A DNA stretch of 64,000 nucleotides from JBDTSW01 sp963799815 (GCA_963799815.1 CAWCYG010000007.1:124001-188000); one strand, 5' to 3'; counted from the stretch's first letter, positions 35,401-43,906 are shown. Made by a program: numbers and translations. Notes: generated from the letters alone by a model not told the origin.

Positions 35401-35729
35401 TCGGCGACCTCGGCGGTCGCTTCCACCGCGGCGGCGGCGCCGGCCTCGAGGTTCAGCGAATGCCAGACCCAGAGCACGGGCTTGTTGTAGTAGGTGAGCG
35501 CGGCCTCCCGCAGGGAGCCGATCTCATCCGAAGCCCAGTAGCGGTCGAAGTCGGCCGTGTGCTCCCACACGGAGACCTGCCGGAAATGCAGCGGGTCGTC
35601 GATGTTGCGGGTGAGGTAGCACTCGCGCGCTCCGAACGCCGCTGCCCGCTCGATCGCGGGTGCCCAGGCCTCGAGCCAGCGGTTGGCCCGGAAGGGATGG
35701 ATTCGCCACTCGATGTAGTTGACGTGCAC
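35397..35729 (-). CDS. Dimeric alpha/beta-barrel (ABM-like) small protein
   Basis: 110 residues from GTG 35729. The sequence VNYIEWRIHPFRANRWLEAW, then CYLTRNIDDPLHFRQVSVWE and DRYWASDEIGSLREAALTYY suggests a ferredoxin-like alpha/beta barrel of the antibiotic biosynthesis monooxygenase or EthD type. Cofactor-free monooxygenase or binding roles are usual for the fold; none can be assigned. It sits between ccr (23 bases upstream) and the sulfatase, whose start overlaps its stop. The longer upstream frame shadows ccr and is rejected. Confidence 0.6.
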   Translation of the reverse strand: MHVNYIEWRIHPFRANRWLEAWAPAIERAAAFGARECYLTRNIDDPLHFRQVSVWEHTADFDRYWASDEIGSLREAALTYYNKPVLWVWHSLNLEAGAAAAVEATAEVAD

Positions 35730-35751
35730 CTTGGGCGATCCTACCGCTCGG

Positions 35752-37020
35752 CTATGCGCCCACCTCGGCCCAGATCGCGCCCTCGCCATCCTCGTGCTGG
35801 CCGTCTTCGTCGGAGGGCGTACCAACGCGAATCGCGATCTTGCCGGCGTGCTTGTTCTCGTGCATGAGCTGGTGGGCCTCGGGTACGCCGTCGAAATCCA
35901 TCGCCCGCCACAGCACCGGGCGGATCTTGCCCTCGGCCATGAGCTCGATGGCGCGCGTGCACTCGTAGGCGTTCGCGAAGTGCGACCCCAGGATCTCCTT
36001 CTGCTTCATCCACAGGTAGCGCACGTCGAAGTCGAGGTTGAAGCCCGAGGTGGCGCCGCAGATGACCACCTTCCCGAATGGCTTTACGGTGAACACCGAC
36101 GTGGGGAAGGTGGCCTCCCCGACATGCTCGAAGACGATGTCGGGCGCGTCGCCCAGGATCTCCTTCACCCGCTTTGCGAAACCGCGCGAGGCCTTGAAGC
36201 GCTCCTTGTCGGCGGCTGGGTCGGAGGAGGGGTGATTGTCCTTCGTTCGCATCATCTCGCCGAACTCGTTGCGATTGATGAAGTCGACCGCGCCGAGCTG
36301 CGTCACGAGCGCCCCCTTCGCGTCGGAGCTGACCACGCCGACGGCGTTCGCGCCAGCGGCGGCGCAGAGCTGGGTCGCAAAGACCCCAAGCCCGCCGGCG
36401 GCTCCCCAGATCATCACGTTTTGCCCCGCCTGCAAGCTGCAGCGGTCCATCAGCATGCGGTAGGCCGTGAAGTAGGTGAGCCCGAAAGCGGAGGACTCGA
36501 CCCACGAGAGGTTGCGGGGCTTGGGTAGCAGCTGCTGGGCCTGCACCTTCGTGAACTGCGCGAAGGAGCCCCAGGTCGTCTCATACCCCCAGATCATCTG
36601 GCTGGGGGCGGCGAGCGGATCGAGGCCGTGTACCTCGACGTCCTCGTAGGACGCCTGGTTGCAATGAACGACGACCTCGTCGCCGGGCTCCCATTTGGTC
36701 ACGCCCTCTCCCACCTTCCAGACGATCCCGGAGGCGTCGGAGCCGCCGATGTGGTGGCCGAACTCGGGGTGGTCGCCGTAACCGAAGACGGAGACCGGCT
36801 TGCCCAGCGCGGCCCAGACGTTGTTGAAGTTCACGCCGGCCGCCATGACCCGCACGATCACCTCGAACGGACCGGGCTCCGGAACCTCGATCTCCTCGAT
36901 CTGGAAGGCGTCCCTGGGCTCGCCCTCGCGGTCCTCGCGAATCACCCAGGCGGCCATGGTCTCGGGCAGCGTGCCCGGCTCGACATCGAGCTGTGAGACC
37001 TCGGATACGTCTGCGGCCAC
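35752..37020 (-). CDS. ccr: Crotonyl-CoA carboxylase/reductase
   Basis: 422 residues of the MDR superfamily, with the long form and motifs of Ccr: AAGVNFNNVWAALGKPVSVF, HHIGGSDASGIVWKVGEGV, GDEVVVHCNQASYED, the IWGYETTWGSFAQFTKVQAQ block, the NADPH-binding GAAGGLGVFATQLCAAAGAN, and IVFEHVGEATFPTSVF and LGSHFANAYE. It reductively carboxylates crotonyl-CoA with CO2 and NADPH to (2S)-ethylmalonyl-CoA, the defining step of the ethylmalonyl-CoA pathway. GTG 37020 follows AAGGGGG; the upstream in-frame stretch is not coding. An acrylyl-CoA reductase is the main alternative, but the carboxylase-type blocks favour Ccr. Confidence 0.88.
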   Translation of the reverse strand: MAADVSEVSQLDVEPGTLPETMAAWVIREDREGEPRDAFQIEEIEVPEPGPFEVIVRVMAAGVNFNNVWAALGKPVSVFGYGDHPEFGHHIGGSDASGIVWKVGEGVTKWEPGDEVVVHCNQASYEDVEVHGLDPLAAPSQMIWGYETTWGSFAQFTKVQAQQLLPKPRNLSWVESSAFGLTYFTAYRMLMDRCSLQAGQNVMIWGAAGGLGVFATQLCAAAGANAVGVVSSDAKGALVTQLGAVDFINRNEFGEMMRTKDNHPSSDPAADKERFKASRGFAKRVKEILGDAPDIVFEHVGEATFPTSVFTVKPFGKVVICGATSGFNLDFDVRYLWMKQKEILGSHFANAYECTRAIELMAEGKIRPVLWRAMDFDGVPEAHQLMHENKHAGKIAIRVGTPSDEDGQHEDGEGAIWAEVGA

Positions 37021-37117
37021 TGGTCCCCCTTCGGAAGGTCGGAAAACGGGCGCCGATGGTAGTGGAGGAGTGCTGTCAGGTTCGCGTCCGGGTCCACGAC
37101 TACGGTGGTGAGTCCTC

Positions 37118-38395
37118 ATGGAAGCGAGCGAGACCCCACAACTACCGTTCGAGGGTGGCCGCCCAGGCGGCGAAGGCGTCGTGCGCGCGATCGACGACCG
37201 TCTCGTCGTCGAGCGCTTGGAAGTCAGCGACGAGCGGGCTGCTCGTGTGGTGCGCGAGCGCGCCAAGGCGGGGCAGCCGGGCCCGGAGACGGTGGCGAAG
37301 GCGATCGAGATCGGGGCACGCGTCCTCGACACCGAGGAAACGGCCGCAAACGTGGACTATGTGCGGGCCGAGTTCGAGCGCCACGCCGGAGCACTCCGCG
37401 AACGGCTTGGCAAGACGCTCGAGGCGGGAGACCAGCAGCTGGCGGAGAGGATCGCCCAAAGCTTTGACAGCGAGCGCGACGGCTCCGTCCAGCGAGAGAT
37501 CGACAAGCTCTTGGCTGAGGCGCTCGAGGAACAGCGCGAGCGGATCGTACGGTTGTTCTCGAGCGAGGATGGGGCCAACCCGCTCACCGACTTCAAGGCC
37601 GCCGTGGTCCGAGGCTTCAAGGCGCTCGACGAGCGCCAGCAAAACGAGGGTGAAGCGAACCGCAAGCGCATCGAGGCCCTGCAGCGCGAGATGGTCGAGC
37701 TGAAGGAGCGCGACGAGGCCGACCGCCGGGTCGCCGACGAGGCCGAGCGAGGAACCGCCAAGGGCCGCACCTTCGAGGAGCGCGCGTTTCGGGCGCTCGA
37801 GGGCGTCGCGGCGCTGCGTGGCGACTGCGCTTCACACACGGGTGGCGAAGGCGCGGAGGGCGGCGGCAAGAAGGGCGACGTGCTCGTGGAGCTCGGGGCG
37901 GCCGACGGTCCCTCGCTCGGGCGCATCGTGTTCGAGGTCAAGGACAAGCGGCTCTCCAAGAACGAGGCATGGGCAGAGCTCAACGCCGCGATGAGCGCTC
38001 GGGCGGCGAGCTTTGGCGTCCTGGTCGTCGCCGGCGACGAGCGCGTCCCCGCCGGCCGCGAAACCCTGACCGAGTACGAGGGAAACAAGATGATCGTGGC
38101 GGTTGACCGCGAGGAGCCCGACGGGATCTGCCTGGTCACCGCCTATCGGCTGGCCGCGGCCCGGGTGGCACTGGCGCGCGACACCGATCTCGAGGTCGAC
38201 GCTGTGGCCGTACGCGACACCGCGGCGGACGCAATCTCCCTGTTGCGCCAGGCGCAGGCGATCCGCTCGACCCTCACGGGCATCAAGACCTCCTCCGACA
38301 AGGCGAGGGCCGGCCTGGACGGGCTCGTCGCCTCGCTGGAAGAGAAGCTGCGGCGGATCGAATCGCTGGTCGCCGAGGCCGCGCCCGGCGAGTAG
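37118..38395 (+). CDS. Coiled-coil protein with PD-(D/E)XK nuclease-like domain (DUF2130-like)
   Basis: 425 residues. Residues about 60-210 are strongly helical and charged, likely coiled coil. A compact domain at about 215-330 has the restriction-endonuclease layout: Glu220/Glu221 in GRTFEERAF, Asp254 in KKGDVLVEL, and Glu273-Val-Lys275 in IVFEVKDKRLS, followed by helix KNEAWAELNAAMSARAASFG and strand VLVVAGDE. The same order occurs in DUF2130 proteins. A second helical segment follows (380-420). It is an intracellular protein; nuclease activity is inferred from residues only. It is divergent from ccr across 97 bases. Confidence 0.65.
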   Translation: MEASETPQLPFEGGRPGGEGVVRAIDDRLVVERLEVSDERAARVVRERAKAGQPGPETVAKAIEIGARVLDTEETAANVDYVRAEFERHAGALRERLGKTLEAGDQQLAERIAQSFDSERDGSVQREIDKLLAEALEEQRERIVRLFSSEDGANPLTDFKAAVVRGFKALDERQQNEGEANRKRIEALQREMVELKERDEADRRVADEAERGTAKGRTFEERAFRALEGVAALRGDCASHTGGEGAEGGGKKGDVLVELGAADGPSLGRIVFEVKDKRLSKNEAWAELNAAMSARAASFGVLVVAGDERVPAGRETLTEYEGNKMIVAVDREEPDGICLVTAYRLAAARVALARDTDLEVDAVAVRDTAADAISLLRQAQAIRSTLTGIKTSSDKARAGLDGLVASLEEKLRRIESLVAEAAPGE

Positions 38396-38398
38396 CCG

Positions 38399-38851
38399 CT
38401 ACGGCAAGAGCAGCTCGTCCTTGGAGCTCTCGCGCTCGGGCCCAACCTTGACCTGGGCGGGCCTCGCGTCGGAGCGCTCGCCCCCGTTCACCTCATAGTC
38501 CCCCTGGCTCACGTCGGCCTTGAGGTTGCCGACGCCGCCCGGGGGGATCTCGCCGGACGCCTGATTGTCCTCGGAAGCCGGGCCGACAAGCGTGAGGCTG
38601 ACCGGGTCATCGGACTGGTTCGAGACCGTGAAGTTCACGATCCCGGCTCCGAATGAGTCGGGCGAGACGACGACCTTCTCGCGATCGATCTTCGCCGTCA
38701 CCACGATCGGGGCCGCCGGTCGCGGCTCGTTGGCGAAGTCGCTGTCATCGCCGCATGCCGCGAGCAGAAGCGGTGCGGCCGCAAGGGCGGCGAGGCGTCT
38801 GACCCTGGCCGTGCGTAGTCCGCTCGAGCGGAAAGCCTCCCTCGTGCCCAT
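38399..38851 (-). CDS. Putative lipoprotein with beta-sandwich domain
   Basis: 150 residues. The N-terminus is basic with a hydrophobic stretch and lipobox LLLAACGDDS (Cys33). The mature part (PIVVTAKIDREKVVVSPDSF, then VNFTVSNQSDDPVSLTLVGP and GEIPPGGVGNLKADVSQGDY) has the strand pattern of cupredoxin-like or Ig-like domains but lacks His/Cys/Met copper ligands. Function unknown. It is convergent with the nuclease-like gene (3 bases apart). Confidence 0.65.
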   Translation of the reverse strand: MGTREAFRSSGLRTARVRRLAALAAAPLLLAACGDDSDFANEPRPAAPIVVTAKIDREKVVVSPDSFGAGIVNFTVSNQSDDPVSLTLVGPASEDNQASGEIPPGGVGNLKADVSQGDYEVNGGERSDARPAQVKVGPERESSKDELLLP

Positions 38852-38908
38852 CTCGACGCCGAACCCTACGGGAAAGCCCTCGGGCCCCGCGCCGGGCGGG
38901 GAGCCTGC

Positions 38909-39856
38909 TCAGAACGGGAGTTCTGCGACCTCCGCGGTCGCGTTCTCGCCCACATCGACCGTCGCGCCCGGCTCGGCCTCGCGCCGGACGATCGCCAGCC
39001 CAATTGCCCCGAGCGCGGGGGAGAGAACGGCCGTTCCCACGCTTCCGACCTCACGCTCTCCCAGGGTGATGGGCTCGCCACCGGCAACCTGGCCCTCCAG
39101 CCGCAGCCCTCTCAGGTGACGGTTCGGCTTGCCCCTGTAGTGCAGCCGTGCGACCGTCTCCTGGCCGATGTAGCACCCCTTGGTGAAGGAAACGGCCCGG
39201 TCGTTGATCCCGGCCTCCTGGGGCATCGTCGCCGTCGTCATCTCGAACCCGAAGCGCGGGCGGCCGCTCTCCACCCGGACGACCTCGGCAGCGGGCTCGC
39301 CCACCTCGGCGGCGCCTGCCGCGATCAAGGCCTCGCTGAGCGCAGCGGTGTCGTCGCGCGCCACGATCAGGTCAATCCCCACATCGGTAGTCACCGCTCG
39401 AGCTTCGACGCCGCCGACCCTGAGTTCGCGGTGCGAGTGTTCGGTGCCGGACGGCGCGCTCGTGACCTCCGCGGCCGCCGGGCCGATCACGCTCACGACT
39501 GTGGTCCCCTCGCTGCGGTCCTCGATCTCGACCTCGCGGCCCACCTTGTACATCTGAAGATGGCGGCTGACCGCCGGCGTGGCGATGGCCTCGAGCTCGA
39601 TCCAGAGGGCGTCGGGTGCCCGGCGCAGGACCCGCATGTCACCCCGGAGGCGGCCCTTTCGGTCGAGCAGGGCCGCATAGCAGCCTTCGCCGGGAGAGAG
39701 CGCCTCGATCTCGTTGGTGAGCTGCCCCTGGAGGTATTCCGCCGCCTCTGCGCCGCGCACCGCAAGCACGTCTCTGCTCGCCCGCTCGAGGAAGCCGGCG
39801 CCCTCCCGCAACTCCCGGTACTGCCCGTCCAGCTCGATCTGGGCTGTTGCCTCCAC
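38909..39856 (-). CDS. ygfZ: Folate-binding protein YgfZ (tRNA modification / Fe-S maintenance)
   Basis: 315 residues from GTG 39856, related to the glycine cleavage T-protein. The YgfZ signature K-G-C-Y-x-G-Q-E is present as SFTKGCYIGQETVARLHYRG, following FGFEMTTATMPQEAGIND. YgfZ binds tetrahydrofolate and supports assembly or repair of some iron-sulfur enzymes, including radical SAM proteins. The window has several such enzymes (FbiC, the LexA-box gene), although no operon link exists. It is divergent from the multicopper oxidase gene across 60 bases. Confidence 0.9.
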   Translation of the reverse strand: MEATAQIELDGQYRELREGAGFLERASRDVLAVRGAEAAEYLQGQLTNEIEALSPGEGCYAALLDRKGRLRGDMRVLRRAPDALWIELEAIATPAVSRHLQMYKVGREVEIEDRSEGTTVVSVIGPAAAEVTSAPSGTEHSHRELRVGGVEARAVTTDVGIDLIVARDDTAALSEALIAAGAAEVGEPAAEVVRVESGRPRFGFEMTTATMPQEAGINDRAVSFTKGCYIGQETVARLHYRGKPNRHLRGLRLEGQVAGGEPITLGEREVGSVGTAVLSPALGAIGLAIVRREAEPGATVDVGENATAEVAELPF

Positions 39857-39889
39857 GCAGCTGATTGTAGGAACGAGAGCGCGCCTCTA

Positions 39890-39923
39890 AGGTTTTGATA
39901 TGCCAAAATCTATGTTGTGGCAT
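39890..39923. promoter_or_regulatory. Nested inverted repeats at the start of the metal operon (candidate DtxR-family operator)
   Basis: Two overlapping dyads lie in this AT-rich patch. One is an imperfect 22-bp palindrome, AGGTTTTGATA (39890-39900) against TGCCAAAATCT (39901-39911), with 8 of 11 pairs. The other is a perfect ATGCCA (39900-39905) with TGGCAT (39918-39923) spaced by 12, covering the GTG start codon. The operon ends with a DtxR-family regulator, so metal-dependent autoregulation at this site is a reasonable inference. Confidence 0.4.
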
Positions 39924-40996
39924 CTAGAAAGCTGACACGACGACGCCTGATCGCTTCGGGTGCAGCGGCTGCGCCCGCAATCGCGGCGCTCCACGAAGTC
40001 GTTCCTCACGAAGGGCTCCACAGCGCCCTCGGCGGAGACCAGCATGCGAGCGCGGCGCAGACGGGCCACGGGATGGGCCACGGGTCTGGGAAGGGGCTCG
40101 CCATCCACGACGGCTTCGGCGAGGGCACGGTGGATCACGACGCGAACGGGTTCGACCCCTCCGAGGTTGTGCGCGATTTCGACTACGGCGAGATCAGCAA
40201 GCTGCCCGACGGCCGCACCCTGCGCGAATGGACCGTGCTGGCGCAGGACAGGGAGATCGAGGTCGCGCCCGGTATCACCTATCCGGCGTGGACGTACAAC
40301 GGGCGGATTCCGGGGCCCACCTTTCGGTGCACGCAGGGTGATCGCCTGCGGATCCGGTTCATAAACGGCTCCGAGCACGCGCACACGATCCACTTTCATG
40401 GATTCCACCCTGACTTCATGGACGGGATGCCAGGGATCGGTGAGGGCAGGGGAGGCGGCTCGATCGCCACCGGCGAGCAGTTCACATACGAGTTCGACGC
40501 GGAGCCCTTCGGCCTCCACCTCTACCACTGCCACGTGATGCCGCTCGCGGCCCACATCGCCAAAGGCCTCTACGGCGCGCTTGTGATCGACCCGCCACAG
40601 CCCCGGCCGGCGGCCGACGAGCTGGTGATGGTCATGAACGGCTTCGACACGAACTTCGACGGAGAGAACGAGATCTACGCCGTCAACTCGATCCCCTTTC
40701 ACTACGTCGAGGAGCCGATCCGCGTAAAGCGTGGAGAGCTGGTGCGGATCTACCTCGTGAACCTGCTCGAGTTCGACCAGATCAACTCGTTTCATGTCCA
40801 CGCCAACTTCTTCGACTACTACCCGACCGGCACCCGCCTCGACCCCGTGGACTTCACGGACACGATCGTTCAGGGGCAGGGCCAGCGCGGGATCCTCGAG
40901 CTTCGCTTCCCCTATGCGGGCCGCTTCATGTTCCACGCCCACAAGACCGAGTTCGCCGAGCTCGGTTGGCTCGGTTTCTTCGAGGTCGCCGACTGA
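39917..40996 (+). CDS. Exported multicopper oxidase (two-domain type)
   Basis: 359 residues from GTG 39917. A twin-arginine-like signal (SRKLTRRRLIASGAAAAPAI) precedes a His/Gly-rich linker (HGMGHGSGKG) and two cupredoxin domains. Domain 1 has HTIHFHG and LHLYHCHVMPLAAHI, i.e. the HCH...H type-1/trinuclear set. Domain 2 has FHVHANFF and FMFHAHKTEF, keeping His ligands but no Cys, so the type-1 site lies in domain 1 only. It would oxidise a metal ion or organic substrate with O2 outside the membrane. The stop overlaps the next start (TGATG), coupling it to a ZIP transporter and DtxR regulator, which favours metal oxidation. Confidence 0.85.
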   Translation: MASRKLTRRRLIASGAAAAPAIAALHEVVPHEGLHSALGGDQHASAAQTGHGMGHGSGKGLAIHDGFGEGTVDHDANGFDPSEVVRDFDYGEISKLPDGRTLREWTVLAQDREIEVAPGITYPAWTYNGRIPGPTFRCTQGDRLRIRFINGSEHAHTIHFHGFHPDFMDGMPGIGEGRGGGSIATGEQFTYEFDAEPFGLHLYHCHVMPLAAHIAKGLYGALVIDPPQPRPAADELVMVMNGFDTNFDGENEIYAVNSIPFHYVEEPIRVKRGELVRIYLVNLLEFDQINSFHVHANFFDYYPTGTRLDPVDFTDTIVQGQGQRGILELRFPYAGRFMFHAHKTEFAELGWLGFFEVAD

Positions 40997-42204
40997 TGGA
41001 AGCCGGCACCGCGACCGATCGCGCCACGGCTGGCCTGCCGGGCTGGCTTTTGGGCGCGATCCCGCTGGCGCTGATCGCGCTGGCCATCGGCGGCTTCGCG
41101 CTGCTGGGCGGCCCTGGCCTGGGCGAGCGCACGGGCCCGCCAGTCGAGGAGCTCACGGTCGAGCGCACCGTCTTGCGGCCAGGGGAGATCGAGGTCAGCA
41201 TCCGCAACGACGGCCCCGACGCGGTCGAGGTGGCACAGATCACCGTAAACGAGGCATTCCTGCCATTCGACGGCCCCGAGGGCGGCCGCGTCGGCCGCCT
41301 GGGCGGGGCCAGCTTCACCGTCCCGTACGACTGGGTGGAGGGCGAGGGCTACGGGATCACCATCTTCACCTCGACCGGGGGGACGATCGACCACGAGATC
41401 CCCGTTGCCGTCGAGACCCCCGAGGCCGACGCCGGGTTCTTCGGGCTGATGGCGCTCCTCGGGATCTACGTGGGCGTGATTCCGGTGAGCCTTGGGATGC
41501 TCTGGCTTCCCTTCGTGCGCCGCGTGGGGCCGGATTGGCTGCGGGTTCTGATCGCGTTTACGGTTGGGCTCCTCGCCTTCCTCGCGATCGATGCGGGCTT
41601 GGAGGGGCTTGAGATCGCCGCTGCGGGCCCGGGCGCCTTCGGCGGCCCGGCCCTGGTCTTCCTGGGAGCTCTGGTCGCCTACCTCGCCCTCTCGGGAGTC
41701 GACGCGTACCTGTCACGACGCCGACAGCGCGCCGGCGCCGAGGGAGGGACTTCGGCGGCACCCTACCTCGCTCTGCTGGTGGCGATCGGGATCGGGCTGC
41801 ACAACCTCGGCGAGGGGCTCGCGATCGGCTCCTCCTACGCCGCGGGGGCCCTGGCGCTGGGAACCTTCCTCGTGATCGGCTTCGCCATCCACAACACCAC
41901 GGAGGGGCTCGCGATCGTCGCTCCCCTGGCCAACGCCCGCCCAACCTTCGGCCGCCTCGCCGCGCTCGGCTTGATCGCGGGAGCGCCGGCCATCCTCGGC
42001 GCCTGGATCGGCGCCGCGGCCTATAACCCCAGCGCCGCGGCCTTCCTCTTCGGCGTTGGAGTCGGGGCGATCGTTCAGGTCATCGTCCAGCTCGCGCCGT
42101 TGATGCGTGATGATGAGGGCCGCCTGTTCGGGCCGGCGGCCGTCGGTGGCCTGCTATCGGGGATCGCTGTGCTCTACATCACCGGGCTCCTGGTGGCCGC
42201 GTAG
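40996..42204 (+). CDS. ZIP-family metal transporter with extracytoplasmic N-terminal domain
   Basis: 402 residues. One transmembrane helix at about 20-40 (GAIPLALIALAIGGFALLGG) is followed by a 90-residue soluble beta domain (about 50-150; VERTVLRPGEIEVSIRNDGP, then FTVPYDWVEGEGYGITIFTS) and the ZIP membrane core. ZIP metal-site helices are IGIGLHNLGEGLAIGS and GFAIHNTTEGLAIVAP, with the paired H-N-x-x-E-G ligands. ZIP proteins import Zn2+, Fe2+ or Mn2+. The soluble domain is unusual and could receive metal from the co-translated multicopper oxidase. The start overlaps the oxidase stop. Confidence 0.85.
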   Translation: MEAGTATDRATAGLPGWLLGAIPLALIALAIGGFALLGGPGLGERTGPPVEELTVERTVLRPGEIEVSIRNDGPDAVEVAQITVNEAFLPFDGPEGGRVGRLGGASFTVPYDWVEGEGYGITIFTSTGGTIDHEIPVAVETPEADAGFFGLMALLGIYVGVIPVSLGMLWLPFVRRVGPDWLRVLIAFTVGLLAFLAIDAGLEGLEIAAAGPGAFGGPALVFLGALVAYLALSGVDAYLSRRRQRAGAEGGTSAAPYLALLVAIGIGLHNLGEGLAIGSSYAAGALALGTFLVIGFAIHNTTEGLAIVAPLANARPTFGRLAALGLIAGAPAILGAWIGAAAYNPSAAAFLFGVGVGAIVQVIVQLAPLMRDDEGRLFGPAAVGGLLSGIAVLYITGLLVAA

Positions 42205-42206
42205 CG

Positions 42207-42908
42207 ATGGCCCGCGCGACCGCTCATTCCGGCTTCAGGCGCGACCCGGCCGCGACGAACTCCGAGGCGGTCGAGGACTACGCCAAGGCGATCCACGCTC
42301 TGCACGATCGCGGCGAAGGCCCCGTCTCGACCTCGGCGCTCGCCGAGCGTCTCGGTGTGTCGCCCGGCACCGTCACCGCGATGCTGAAGCGGATGGGCGA
42401 GACGGGACTGGTGAAACACGTCCCTTACCACGGAGTGACGCTCACCCCCGCTGGCGAGCGAGTCGCGCTGGAGGTCATTCGTCACCATCGCCTCTTGGAG
42501 GCCTATCTGGCGGAGGCGCTGGGGATGCCCTGGGACCGCGTCCACGACGAGGCGGAGGTCTTGGAGCACTACATCTCCGAGGACCTCGAGGAAAGGATCG
42601 CCGCAGCGCTCGGCGATCCCGCCGTCGATCCGCACGGGGATCCGATCCCCGACCGGAGGCTGAAGGTCGCCGCCGACGAGGGGACCCCCCTGGCGAGCCT
42701 TGAGCCGGGCGACGCGGGTACCTTCGCGCGCGTTTCGGATTCCGATCCCGAGATGCTGCGCTACCTCGCCGAGCGCGGCATCCGCCCCGGCGCCTCCCTC
42801 GTGGTGCGCGAGCGACAGCCCTTCGGGGGCCCGCTCACGGTCGAGGTTGGCGGCTCTCGGCACGCGATCGGCGGCAAGCTCGCGGAGCGCATGCTGGTCG
42901 AGGGGTAG
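42207..42908 (+). CDS. DtxR/MntR-family metal-dependent repressor
   Basis: 233 residues. An N-terminal winged HTH (about 20-80; AVEDYAKAIHALHDRGEGPV, TSALAERLGVSPGTVTAMLK) is followed by a dimerisation/metal domain (HHRLLEAYLAEALGMPWDRV, HDEAEVLEHYISEDLEERI) and a C-terminal FeoA/SH3-like domain (LEPGDAGTFARVSDSDPEML). It would bind Fe2+ or Mn2+ and repress metal genes. It starts two bases after the ZIP stop, so it is the last gene of the oxidase-ZIP-regulator operon and probably controls it through the dyads at 39890-39923. Confidence 0.9.
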   Translation: MARATAHSGFRRDPAATNSEAVEDYAKAIHALHDRGEGPVSTSALAERLGVSPGTVTAMLKRMGETGLVKHVPYHGVTLTPAGERVALEVIRHHRLLEAYLAEALGMPWDRVHDEAEVLEHYISEDLEERIAAALGDPAVDPHGDPIPDRRLKVAADEGTPLASLEPGDAGTFARVSDSDPEMLRYLAERGIRPGASLVVRERQPFGGPLTVEVGGSRHAIGGKLAERMLVEG

Positions 42909-42919
42909 TCTCACCGCGC

Positions 42920-43282
42920 ATGGCGCTCGCCGACGACTTCCAGCAGATCCTCGATTCGCTGCCCGACGACTGGACCGACGTCGTCTGCGACCTGCGGATC
43001 ACGAACGAGGAGCTCTATGTGGATGCGGCGGTTCTGCTCACGCAGGTAAACGCGCAGCCCTACTCCAAAGCCGATTGGCACTGGCGCATCAACGTGGCCC
43101 ATACCTTCGGCCATGCCGCGGCCGCGGAGACGGTCCTGGGCACCTTGCGGCTCCTTGACGAGGAGGGGATCGACGGAGAGTTGGTCCTTCGGGACTTCAG
43201 CGAGGGGCGTGCCGAAGTCGTACAGATGTGGGGCCGTCCCGAGTCGGTCAGGCGCGAGTTCCGCGACAGGCGCTCACTTTAG
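42920..43282 (+). CDS. Conserved hypothetical protein
   Basis: 120 residues, acidic, no signal or membrane segment: LADDFQQILDSLPDDWTDVV, DLRITNEELYVDAAVLLTQV, WHWRINVAHTFGHAAAAETV. It resembles a compact alpha/beta family found as hypothetical proteins in actinobacteria. Function unknown. It follows the DtxR gene by 11 bases, possibly in the same transcript. Confidence 0.65.
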   Translation: MALADDFQQILDSLPDDWTDVVCDLRITNEELYVDAAVLLTQVNAQPYSKADWHWRINVAHTFGHAAAAETVLGTLRLLDEEGIDGELVLRDFSEGRAEVVQMWGRPESVRREFRDRRSL

Positions 43283-43294
43283 ACTGGGGCCCGC

Positions 43295-43906
43295 GTGAGC
43301 TTCGTCTCGCTCATCCCGATGGCGTTCGTGATGATCGCCGGCCCGCAGATCCTGAGCGCGATCTTTCTGGCGACGAGCAAGGATTGGCGACGGAACTCGC
43401 TGGCCTACGTGTTCGGTGCGTCGCTCTCGATCACGGCCATCGTCACCGCGGCGTACTTCCTCAGCAACGGAGCGCGTTCGGGTAACGAGCCGAGCGACAC
43501 GATCTACATCATCGTCCTCGTGCTGCTGGTCCTGGCGGCGCTCCGGACTTACCTGAAGCGTGAGGAATCCGAGCCGCCGAAATGGATGGGCAAGCTCCAG
43601 ACAGCCACGCCCGGCTTCTCGTTCAAGCTTGGTTTCCTGCTGCTTGGCGTCTTCCCGACCGACATTCTGACCTCGGTCGCAGTGGGCTCCTACCTCGGAA
43701 ACCACGGCGACCCCTGGTGGCACCTGCTTCCCTTCCTCGGACTGACCCTCTTGCTCCTGGCGCTCCCGCTGATCCTCATTTTCATTTTCGGTGAGCGCGC
43801 GCAAGCGTTCCTGCCAAAGGCGCGGGACTGGATGAATCAGAACTCGTGGGTGGTGAGCGAGATCGTCATCGGTCTGTTCATCGTGCTCACGGCGACAAAC
43901 CTCTAG
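43295..43906 (+). CDS. GAP-family membrane protein (Sap/LysE-like)
   Basis: 203 residues from GTG 43295 with six hydrophobic segments. The opening FVSLIPMAFVMIAGPQILSA, then LQTATPGFSFKLGFLLLGVF, PTDILTSVAVGSYLGNHGD and a final helix is the layout of the GAP/Sap family (named from mycobacterial glycolipid-addressing proteins), related to LysE-type exporters. It may export or address a lipid or small molecule. It is 12 bases after the preceding gene and convergent with the NMT1-like gene. Confidence 0.75.
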   Translation: MSFVSLIPMAFVMIAGPQILSAIFLATSKDWRRNSLAYVFGASLSITAIVTAAYFLSNGARSGNEPSDTIYIIVLVLLVLAALRTYLKREESEPPKWMGKLQTATPGFSFKLGFLLLGVFPTDILTSVAVGSYLGNHGDPWWHLLPFLGLTLLLLALPLILIFIFGERAQAFLPKARDWMNQNSWVVSEIVIGLFIVLTATNL

